Part shown: in pieces, positions 55,641 to 64,000 of the stretch
Layout of the letters: each line of letters begins with the position of its first letter
Position numbering within the stretch: position 1 is the first letter of the stretch
Assembly: GCA_032622095.1 (NCBI GenBank)
Contig: CP136063.1
Location: 67,159,897-67,223,896, forward strand
Reading direction: 5' to 3'
DNA: 64,000 nucleotides
DNA from: Siphonodentalium dalli
Lineage: Eukaryota > Mollusca > Scaphopoda > Gadilida > Siphonodentaliidae
Notes under the pieces: generated by a model
Databases searched by the model: none
What the model was told of the DNA's origin: nothing
The model's input: the letters and a program-made list of their open reading frames with translations, nothing else
Program-made: the position numbers and the translations under genes

Positions 55641-56581
55641 TCATCACTGTTCATCCACATTCTAATGTCCTATTACCCTATGTTCCTAATAGGGCCATGC
55701 GACTAAGAGCATTACAATCGAAGAATATCTTGAATCGAATCTTCAATCAGGGGTGATATTTGCAAATCAAATCTCGATTCAATTATTTAGATTTGGATTA
55801 TTTGATCACAGCCAATAATGCAGAGCAAGGTAGAATATGGGTTCTGTTCAATTATTTTTACATGAGTTAGGGCCCTTTTAAACTTAGAATTCACCCGATT
55901 TAATAACAATATTAATAAGTAAACGAGTATTATCCATGCCCCATCTATGCTCTTAGAAATTATTTTGCAACATGCATAATTTTGGATAATTTTGTCCGAA
56001 CTTATATTTTATATTTTCCGGTCAATTTTGTTTTTAACTTGGCACAGATATCTACGACTATGCGACCATGATGTGTACCTGTGATTATGAGCTTGAATCC
56101 GACTTTATTAGTGGAGTTATCCCCCTTTTTCGCAACATGCATAATTTTGTCAGAGCTTGTATAATCTATTGCTTATGTTTTTTTTTTCAAAGTGGGGGGG
56201 GGGGGGGGGGGTGGGGGGGGGGGGGTAGCCTTCATTCCACTGATCAGGTTGGTTCATACGATTGAGATATCATTGTTTTTGGATGTAGAAGTACTGGGGA
56301 ACTTTAATAATTGTCCTTGACTGAATGCTTACAATCAGACTTGCTTCCACCGCCCCTGGGCATGAAATTGATCTCTCCTGCAGTGCCCTACATCTTGCCC
56401 TGAGAGTTATTAGCAATTTCAACAGGTCTACTAGTGATGTCCCATATCCATCAATGTGACAGCTCTCCGAATTAATCTTCCCTATAGATGCATTGATTGC
56501 ATTGGCCATTTCTCCCCATGGCATATCCCTCTGGGACCCTCTTCATTGGATATAGGAGCAACTATTGGTCTGATTCCATCC
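55641..56581. repeat. Diverged family F-like flank units and a poly-G tract
   Basis: It contains acttggcacagatatctacg and tgtacctgtgattatgagct, as in the 20-21 kb repeats. A 32-base G-rich run (about 56193-56226) could form a G-quadruplex but may also be a sequencing-length artefact. No gene is supported. Confidence 0.5.
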
Positions 56582-56947
56582 TACAGTAATGCCCTAAATA
56601 ATCGACTCCTTAACCACAGCAGACTTATAGGTATTTTTTCAGGATTTAGTTGGAAATATGGCTTGTTGCCATTCATCAGAAAGCTCTCACTGAAATTTTG
56701 AACAATTCAGATCGACGACAGCTCCAAAATTTTCCCATGACCTACATATGAAATTGTGATTTAAAAAAAAGAACCCGAACAAACGACATAATCTCAAACT
56801 TACAGAAAAATGTAATTAACAAAACAAGTATTTCAGTGCTATATTAACAAATTTATTTGGATAAATCTACCACGTAGGTATGTTATGAGATGCCTCTTAC
56901 ATAATTCTGCTGTGGTTAAAGAGTCGATTATTTAGAGCATTACTGTA
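56582..56947. mobile_element. TA MITE family B, halves separated by ~210 bp
   Basis: The left half TA-CAGTAATGCCCTAA to gaaagctctc (about 56690), and the right half cataattctgctgtggttaa to attactg-TA (56900-56947). The sequence between is AT-rich and unrelated. Confidence 0.75.
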
Positions 56948-57107
56948 CATGATTTTGGGGTTCGAATGAGCCATGTTCATTTAAGTTTGTTTTGCTCTCG
57001 GAACAATATAACAATTCTATTGAGAGCCCTTTCTTCCTCTCCCTGGTGTCCGCTGGCTTCCCTGATTGCAGCCTTGTCTCCGAATCCAGAAATTCAGTCT
57101 AGCTTCA
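56948..57107 (+). repeat. ~160-bp direct duplication, copy 1 (copy 2 at 57368-57528)
   Basis: Shared stretches are gccatgttcatttaagtttg, gagccctttcttcctctccc and cgaatccagaaattcagtct. The copies flank the family B element at 57108-57367. Confidence 0.85.
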
Positions 57108-57367
57108 TACAGTAATGCCCTAAACAATCAACTCCTTAACCACAGCAGAATTATGGGTAACTTTTCAGGATTTAGTCGGAAATATGGCTTGTTCCCATTC
57201 ATTGGAAAGCTCTCAGTGAGAGCTTTCCGATGAATGGCAACAAGCCATATTTCTCAGTGATAGCTTTCCGATGAATGGCAACAAGCCATATTTCCAACTA
57301 AATCCTGAAAAGTTACCCATAATTCTGCTGTGGTTAAAGAGTCGATTACTTAGAGCATTATACTGTA
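57108..57367. mobile_element. TA MITE family B, full foldback with an extra arm segment
   Basis: TA-CAGTAATGCCCTAAACAAT to TTAGAGCATTATACTG-TA. The right arm contains an internal repeat of gagctttccgatgaatggca. Confidence 0.85.
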
Positions 57368-57528
57368 CATGATTTGGAGTTTGACGCAGCCATGTTCATT
57401 TAAGTTTGTTTTGCTCTCAGAACAATATAACAATTCCATCGAGAGCCCTTTCTTCCTCTCCCTGGTGCCCGCTGGCATCCCTGATTGCAGCCTTGTCTCC
57501 GAATCCAGAAATTCAGTCTAGCTCCATA
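57368..57528 (+). repeat. ~160-bp direct duplication, copy 2
   Basis: Second copy of 56948-57107. Confidence 0.85.
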
Positions 57529-58069
57529 AGATGATACAGCAGCACAAAAGGCAGATCTTTGCTATGTATACTGATAGATAGACAATATGTTAAAGATCAA
57601 AAGCTCACCAGACTATTAGCCTGGATGTTTGTGTAGTAATGGGGAGTTGTTATCAGGATTCAAGTCGGAAAGCATTCCAGATGAATGGCAATAAACACAA
57701 CATGCTACACTAATACTATCTAACATGCCACCTCAGTCCCAATATACTGTCAGATGAAGCCAACACACCTTCTGTACATGTACTTGGAAATGTCCCATAG
57801 ATCAGCATAACATCATTTACAGGTAAATGGGACAGCAGCCCAACCCCCCCCCCCTGCCCTCATACAAGGTGGGGGTTGGTGGGCAAAGGGGCAGAATATG
57901 CCATTCCAGTCTGTTCCAGTATCTCCAAAATCGCAGAAAAGTCCTAAAATGTGTGGAGAAAATAACTTTTATAGCATTGTATCCTTCCTATACTAAATGG
58001 ATTCTCCTGTCAGTTATAAAAGTATACATTGGAATGGTCTATTATTATACCCTCACCCCTGTTATGAGT
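57529..58069. other. No gene recognised
   Basis: Contains a family B fragment (about 57653-57690) and a poly-C run at 57844-57853. Confidence 0.35.
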
Positions 58070-58290
58070 TACAGTATTGCTCTAATTAATCAACTCCTTA
58101 ACCACAGCAGAATTATGGGTAACTTTTCAGGATTTAGTCGGAAATATGGCTTGTTGCCATTCATCAGAAAGCTCTCGGCGAGAGCTTTCTGATGAATGGC
58201 AACAAGCCATATATCCGACTAACTCCTGAATAGTTACCCATAATTCTGCTGTGGTTAAAGAGTCGATTAATTGGATAGAGCATTACTGTA
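58070..58290. mobile_element. TA MITE family B, full foldback
   Basis: TA-CAGTATTGCTCTAATTAAT to TAGAGCATTACTG-TA. Arms meet at ctctcggcgagag. Confidence 0.85.
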
Positions 58291-58299
58291 TGTGGGGTA

Positions 58300-58830
58300 T
58301 AGAGGAATCAGCTTTTCCATCCGTCGAGGCATATACAAAACTTTGTCCTAGCTTTCATTCCTACAGTTTTCGGTAAATTTGTTTGATACTTCGTAGTGGG
58401 GGGGGGGGGGTGGGGTATACTGGAATCGGCTCATCTGTCCATTGTCTGTCCATCCGTCATCTGTCCGTTATCCGTGCACACAAATTTGTCCGGAGTTTTT
58501 CTCTATCGTTTTTTAATCATATTCCGTGAAACTTGGCACTGACATCGACCACCATGGGAACCTGTGCACCTGCGAATATGACGTCTGTCAGACTTATTTT
58601 TGGTGGAGTTATCCCTCTTTTTCGACAGAATTTTTTTGCATTTTGCAACTTGTATAATTTTTTCAAGCTTTTATTCCTACATTTTTAGGTCAATTTTTTA
58701 AAAACTTGTCAGAGATATTTAGTACCATGGGAACCTGTGCACATGCCATTATGACGTCTGTCTGTGTTTATTTGGTTATCCCCCTTTTCGACTTAGAAAA
58801 TGTTCACAACATGTATAATTTGTTCGAATG
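58300..58830. repeat. Tandem units related to the family F flank
   Basis: Two to three units of about 170 bp share aaacttggcactgacatcga, catgggaacctgtgcacctg and gttatccctctttttcgaca, with a G-run at 58398-58411. Confidence 0.7.
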
Positions 58831-59366
58831 GGGGTATCCTTAGTCCTATTGGGATAGTTATACATCTAGTTAAACTTAGCAGATAATGTTAAGATAACGC
58901 AATATATCTTTTCCAACAAGTCCCATATTATTCCATTGATACCACCTGTCATAGTCATCAAAGGAAAATTAAAACCTAAATTGATCATCAAAATCTCATC
59001 ACAAATGTATATTGTCATGCCCATGTTTTACATTTCACTTTATTTTCAAGGTAAACGGGAAGACAGTCCATTGAGGCTACTGTTGCCCCAGACTGGAAGT
59101 ACAAATTTTTAAATTCGTGCTTTAATGATAGCTTTGTATAATATTAATAAACTTCATCACTGCATTGTCAAATTTCTTTGTGCTTCTTATTAATAAAGTA
59201 TCTTCCGTTAAAATGCAGATATTTTACTCAGGGTTCAACTTTTTCGAGGTTGAATTTTTTGCCTACAATGCGTCTTTCTTGGACATAAAATGCTCATAGA
59301 AAGTTAGTTCCTGGTGGGGGAGGGAGTCAAAAGCGAATATTATTAGGTGTATTTTGGATATGATGA
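58831..59366. other. No gene recognised
   Basis: AT-rich unique-looking DNA. Confidence 0.35.
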
Positions 59367-59445
59367 TTTTTGTGACGCTAGCCCACTGTCTGGTGTAGCG
59401 CCACTAAAATCACCCTCTTGGGACCTCATTCTGCAAATGTCCGGC
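59367..59445. repeat. Foldback family D fragment
   Basis: gtgacgctagcccactgtct, agcgccactaaaatcaccct, cttgggacctcattctgcaa. Only the right stem arm is well kept. Confidence 0.6.
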
Positions 59446-59870
59446 AGCATATTTTCAGCCATGGACACCCTCATAAAATAATTGAGCATCTGTCTTTAAA
59501 TCTCAATTTAACAGCTCAGAAATGATATGACATGATAACATGCTTTCTATGAGAATATTTCCATGGTTACATGAGGATTTATTGAATTTTCTGACGCTAG
59601 TTCTCTAAACATAAATCATGATTCTAGTATGTGGCGGAATTTGCAATCCCCGCGGATGCAAGATTACAGAAATCATGAGAACAGATCAATGTGAGCGTGC
59701 TGGATATACGCAATAACAGATCCCAAAAGATGTCAAATTATGAAAATTGTTAAAATGATCAATGTGTGCAGTGCCTCGATGATGAGCGGTTAGAGATGGT
59801 CTCTCTGCCCAATTCAAGTGGCTACGGAGCACAGTGAGCTCAGCGCCCTTTCCTTTGCTCTGCTCAGTCT
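59446..59870. other. No gene recognised
   Basis: No repeat or ORF stands out. Confidence 0.35.
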
Positions 59871-60896
59871 ATTTGAAAAGCCGACGAATATCCTGACAGA
59901 TGTACGACTCTATGAAAGAATTATATTTCATTTCTACGACGACCCGGCATTCCCAACATAATAAACTGTTTCCAAATATCATATGGAGTGCATTCCTAGT
60001 GAATCCAATTCACTATTCAGCTTGACCGATAATGACTCAGCCACAGCAGTTGTGCGTCAGACAGATTCACGAAAAAGGAACATTAGTGGTGTTTCCACGA
60101 CGGAAGATAACGGACCAAAACGTCCCAGAAAATATGATCTCAAAATCAGAGACATCGTTGTCCGCTACTTAAAGTGTCCCACAGGTGCAGAAAACTTTTT
60201 TCTGATCCACCCTTACTGGCCCATAGAAAAAATCCCAACTTGAAGGATATTCTGGTCAGAGCAAGGATCCCTAACCAATCACAGGCTTGTGGGACCTTAA
60301 TAAAAGGACACCACAGTAGCTGACCACTTCCGTATAACAAAACACCCAGTCAACTTAAAATACCAAGTTATATATGTACTGAAAACTGACCCAGAGACAT
60401 ATTCCTAAAAAATGAAGAGGAAATCAGCGGAGATCAACTGGATGTGCCCACTGAGAATGCTTCAACCATTCGGGATGTAAATAAGAAAGACTTCTAGAAA
60501 TAGATTGTTTATTATGGAGTGCATTCCTGGCGTAGTAAATATTTGTGAGAATTGTAGTATTTACAAATACATGTAGTTATAAATAGAACAAGATGGGAAA
60601 GAATGATCAGTCATGAATATCATTGACTAATAAAAACTCAAAGTTGATGTCTTCTATATTGCGATGAGTAAAATGGATTATGGATATACATTTGTATCAC
60701 CTGTATTCAGTTTTCCAACAACAGTTGAGTTTAACAATATATGGGAAAATTGTCAACGCATCATTGACCTCAGATCTGTGAAGTGATCTGTTATGCCATA
60801 ACCCAATGAAATCACGCATAGTCTACACTATACTTTCCAATGAAATGGAGGGAATCCCTTCAAAACAGAACCTAATTTTAATAGAGAGTTCTAGAG
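59871..60896. mobile_element. MITE family C, copy 3, with a 516-bp insertion
   Basis: The left end tttgaaaagccgacgaatat and interior gtcatgaatatcattgacta match copies 1 and 2. The right end is cut at ttctagagg. It is interrupted at 59998-60513 by a sequence flanked by a 15-bp duplication. Confidence 0.75.
59998..60513 (+). mobile_element. Retroposed coding fragment, possibly Penelope-like, with 15-bp target duplication
   Basis: atggagtgcattcct occurs at 59983-59997 and 60514-60528, and once in the unoccupied family C copy near 25910. This is therefore an insertion with a 15-bp target-site duplication, a size typical of target-primed retrotransposition. It carries an open frame to 60243 (TEDNGPKRPRKYDLKIRD, then ENFFLIHPYWPIEK). 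A frame change near 60230 leads into NPNLKDILVRARIPNQSQ, a phrase resembling Penelope-like or related reverse-transcriptase C-terminal regions. The ATG of the apparent ORF belongs to the target duplication. The identity is uncertain and the fragment is 5'-truncated. Confidence 0.5.
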
Positions 60897-61254
60897 GTTA
60901 CACTGGTGTAAATAAGGTTCGGAGAGACCTCTAGCGGATGCGGGAGGAATATATAGGAGAGAATAAAATAGACACTGGGCCCTGATTGGTCAATAGCCTT
61001 CCTTGTGTGCGTTTTGCATAAAAAAAATCATCACACCTCTTCCCTATGGTTTCCCACTGGTAAAATAGCCATTGGCACTGGAATTAACCCTCTGTAGTGA
61101 AGTTTGAATATTTTGTTGTGGTCTAAAATATGACAGTATTTTTTTATGCGGTTCTGACACTAGTTAGGAAAACACAAGATTTAAACGCAAATTCCCTGCC
61201 TGTCGTACCTGATTTTGTTGTGCAAAAAGTTTCCCAAAGTGTCAATTTTTCAGA
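60897..61254. other. No gene recognised
   Basis: Transition out of family C. Contains ggttacactggtgtaaataa, similar to sequence near 14470. Confidence 0.35.
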
Positions 61255-61365
61255 TTTAAAGAAAATTTTGGACCCAATGTTTATATTGCCAATAGTATAC
61301 GCTAAAACGTTAGCACTGAGGCCTATGGAAAACATTTACACCTGTGTAAACCCAAACAGTGCTTC
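61255..61365. repeat. Dispersed repeat, inverted relative to 14460-14580
   Basis: gtatacgctaaaacgttagc, actgaggcctatggaaaaca and tttacacctgtgtaaac mirror the 14.5-kb copy. Confidence 0.65.
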
Positions 61366-61584
61366 TGCAGCCCCATGTTGTTTCTGCTAGCCCACTAATT
61401 CAGTACTAATGACAAAATCAGACAACCCAGTTTGGTTCACCAACCTTAAATGATGCCTGTCTTCCACAAACCAGACACCTGATTCACACAGCTTCAAAGG
61501 ATGTGACTGTAGAGCCGGAAGCCAGACACCTGATGTACCTACTGTTAGCACCTAATGTTAGCTGTTAATAGTTCCCACTAATTC

Positions 61585-61644
61585 ATGAGAAACACAATGC
61601 TTGGATTTGTTTTATCAATCACTGTCATGATTTGTACCTCTCAG
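61585..61644 (+). CDS. Possible signal-peptide first exon
   Basis: ATG-initiated 60-nt open segment encoding MRNTMLGFVLSITVMICTSQ: a basic start, a hydrophobic core and a polar end, as in a secretory signal peptide. It is followed at once by a donor (CTCAG|GTAAAT). A diverged second copy lies at 63467-63540, so this segment has been duplicated. No downstream exon was identified. The open frame past the donor runs into family D and is not trusted. Confidence 0.3.
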
Positions 61645-61742
61645 GTAAATTTCTTGTCAGTGGATGGGGGCCAAGGTAAACACAACATTACACATCATGC
61701 CACTCAAGGTGGAAAATCTGAGAAACTGTCCATCAAGCCTGG

Positions 61743-62945
61743 TTATAGCTTGTTTGTCATTTGCAGAATGAGGTCCGAAGAGGGTGAATTTAGTGACGCT
61801 ATCCAGCATAGCGGGCTAGCATCACTAAATTCACCCTCTGTGGACCTCCTTCTGCTTAGGCCTCATCTTCTCTGGAAAGTTTCTTTATTAGTCGAGTTTT
61901 TCAAAAACTCGACTTAAGGTTTGACAAGGGACGGTTGGCGGGCGGGCGGGTGGGCGGACCTAAAGAATGCCTTATAACTTTGACATTTGTGAACAGATTC
62001 GAAAATTTTGATATGTGAGTTGCTCCCAATGACTATTTACTGCCTGTAGAAAATGGGTCACGTCCGAACTTTTTGACAAGAGTTATCCATCTTTGATGAC
62101 TTTTTTGCAAATTTATCACCTGTTAGCGGGATAACTCAATAAAATATTAACTGATTACAACCATATTTGATGTATGAGTTGCTTGCAACAATATCTCGGA
62201 CGAGTTCGAAAACCAGGTTTGTCCAGATTTTTTCCCTGGAGTTATGGGCCTTAGTTTGTCTATTTTTAGCATTTTTTTCACCGTTAGCGCGATAACTGAA
62301 TAAAATATTAACTGATTCAAACCATATTTGATATATGAGTCTCTTGCAACAATATCTCGGACGAGTTCGAAAACCAGGTTTGTCCGAATTTTTTCTTTGG
62401 AGTTATGGGCCTTAGTTTGTCTATTTTTAGCATTTTTTTCACAGCTAGGTCGATAACTCAATTAAATATAAATATTAACAGATTCAAACGATATTTGATA
62501 TATGTCTCTTGCAACAATATCTCGGACGAGTTCGAAAACCAGGTTTGTTCGACTTTTTGGGCCTTGTGTGGGCCTTATAATATTGCCAAGTTATTGGCAG
62601 AATTTTTTTCGACTGCCAATAAACTCGACATAGCATCTTAGATGCATACCCCTTGTTAGCATTTTTTTCACCGCTAGCATGATAACTCAATTAAATATTA
62701 ACTGATTCAAACCATATTTGGTATATAAGTCTCTTGCAACAATATCTCGGACGAGTTCGAAAACCAGGTTTGTCCGAATTTGTGGCCCTTAATTGTGTGG
62801 GCCTTATTGCCAAGTTATTGGCAGAAGTTTTTTTCGACTGCCAATAAACTAGACATAGCATCTTAGATGCGTACCCCTTGTTATCAAATTTCTACAAAAA
62901 TTTGACCTCATTCTGCAAATAACAGACACGCTATAATCAGGCTTG
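61743..62945. repeat. Foldback family D copy split by a tandem-repeat insertion
   Basis: Left: gtttgtcatttgcagaatga, full stem, ctcatcttctctggaaagtt to 61890. Right: atcaaatttctacaaaaatt, cattctgcaaataacagaca to 62945. The unsplit spacer is visible at about 40577-40610. Confidence 0.75.
61891..62880. mobile_element. ~990-bp tandem-repeat element nested in family D
   Basis: It begins gtcgagtttttcaaaaactc and a ggcgggcgggcggg tract. It then has four to five units of about 160 bp sharing atctcggacgagttcgaaaa, ccaggtttgtcc and atattaactgattcaaacca. TTA at 61888-61890 and 62881-62883 may be the target duplication. Its ends recall the aaactcgacttaag/cgactgccaataaactcgac theme (self-complementary tcgag). 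Its mode of movement is unknown. Confidence 0.7.
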
Positions 62946-63460
62946 CTGTCCTTGCATGCTGCATCCTGTATGTTCACACTGGGAGTATTTCCTACCACAG
63001 CACTACTATGGTAACAGCAATTTAATAGCCTGGATTAAGGCCCATGCAGACAGTAATGTTGCGATTGATGCTTGCATCGCGAATGTCATGATTTCTGCAT
63101 CAAAATATTATTGTGAATTTATGTTGTCCTTTTTTTTAGTTTTAAACATATCAGATATTCATCTTGCGGTGATGCCGATAAAATAAAATAATGAAACTTT
63201 TTTCAGTATTCAATTGGAAATTTTGCATGTGTGTACTGTACATAACAAACACAGATCTACACGGCATTTCTAACGATAATGATATGACTGAATATCTGGC
63301 CTAATTGATAATGTGGAGAAATAATAGAATTACATGTACTTAGAAATACACTCCATTGTTTGGTGAAATTCGGCAGAGCTGAAAAATTCACACCGAGAAT
63401 GGGACTTATAACTACCCAGAATTGGATGTAGCACAAAAGCGCATTCAAGTGATTAGAGAG
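62946..63460. other. No gene recognised
   Basis: AT-rich unique-looking DNA. Open frames are short and unsupported. Confidence 0.35.
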
Positions 63461-63466
63461 TGAATT

Positions 63467-63600
63467 CTTGAGAGGTACAATGCTTATACAGATGCTTGAC
63501 TTTGATTTATCAATCACTGTTATAGTACCTCACAGGCAGGTTGCTTGTCTGTGGATCATCCGGGAGGGGGGGGGGCAAAAATAAACACAAAATTCCATAT
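63467..63600 (+). repeat. Diverged duplicate of the 61585-61690 segment
   Basis: tgcttgactttgatttatca, atcactgttatagtacctca, then cttgtctgtggatc align with tgcttggatttgttttatca, atcactgtcatgatttgtac, then cttgtcagtggatg. The donor site is changed (CAGGCAGG). Confidence 0.55.
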
Positions 63601-64000
63601 AGTGAAGCAGGAGAATACTGATTGTCAAATTGTTTTTTGGCCTATTGGCTTTCTTCAGGGATGGTGTCTACACAAGCTCATTAATACAAAATTGACGGTA
63701 AACATTGGAAAAGGTAAAAAACATTTAAAATATTCTGAAATTCATATTTAGACTAAAATATTTTAACTTACTACGCGTTTACGTTGGCAAATCACTGTAA
63801 CAGTTTCGTTTTGTATCAATAATTAATATAAGAAGAAAGTGTATATATATTTCTCCATGTTCTTGGTTGTGATGTTTTTAGAGACTTTAAAAAAAAAAAT
63901 TCCTTGTGTATTGGGGGCTGGTGGATGTTGATCAAGTGCACCATTCACAGAGACTACATATATATATACCTTTCACTTGCCTTTGTCACATGCCAACAAA
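63601..64000. other. No gene recognised
   Basis: AT-rich to the window end, with short A and TA runs. Confidence 0.35.

Noticed and set aside
59983-60243. 86-aa ORF as an intact small gene
   Set aside because: Its ATG and first codons belong to the target-site duplication from family C, so the start is accidental.

Overview
The window reads as non-coding, repeat-saturated DNA of a eukaryote, most likely a marine invertebrate animal. The evidence is GT-AG splice signals, a non-LTR retrotransposon, a Penelope-like fragment, many TTAA- and TA-target MITEs, long minisatellites and a 100-N scaffold gap (15006-15105). The phylum cannot be fixed from sequence alone. Nothing supports a bacterial or organellar origin: there are no operons and no rRNA or tRNA was recognised.

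Region 1 (1-4.7 kb) is a compact cassette unlike the rest. It has a long AT/GC palindrome, two intact ORFs (430-747 and 936-1505), TATAAG boxes, a poly(A) signal, and a 55-bp direct repeat at 294-348 and 4615-4669. The ORFs resemble small accessory or virion proteins of Polinton/adintovirus-type elements (a W-x2-HF basic-tailed protein and a C2H2 acidic protein), so this may be an endogenous virus-like remnant. No polymerase, integrase, ATPase or capsid gene is present in the window. Region 2 (7.1-8.5 kb, minus strand) holds an intact ORF that starts with a textbook dual-acylation signal (MGCLFSK).

Region 3 (5-33 kb and 38-64 kb) is mainly transposon debris. At least three TTAA-bounded foldback families are present: CCCTTT-ended (piggyBac-like), AGGTACTC-ended and AGGGG-ended. 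One hairpin module is shared among subfamilies of the first. There is a TA-bounded CAGTAATGCC family, a foldback family centred on GAGGTCCCCAGAGGGTGAATTTAG, a TTTGAAAAGCTGACGAATAT family, and tandem-repeat families. Nesting is frequent and several empty sites are visible inside the window itself.

Region 4 (33.1-39.0 kb) contains a decayed non-LTR retrotransposon (ORF1, endonuclease, reverse transcriptase). It sits inside a 33-bp minisatellite and is itself split by a TTAA MITE. It is followed by a minus-strand Penelope-like remnant with a GIY-YIG domain, a TATA box and a hammerhead-like core.

Host-gene traces are sparse. A well-formed 147-bp exon lies at 28342-28488 (+). An exon-like 171-bp segment at 45390-45560 (-) lies inside a 589-bp tandem triplication. 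A possible signal-peptide exon at 61585-61644 has a degraded duplicate 1.9 kb downstream. Most of the window would therefore be intergenic or intronic.
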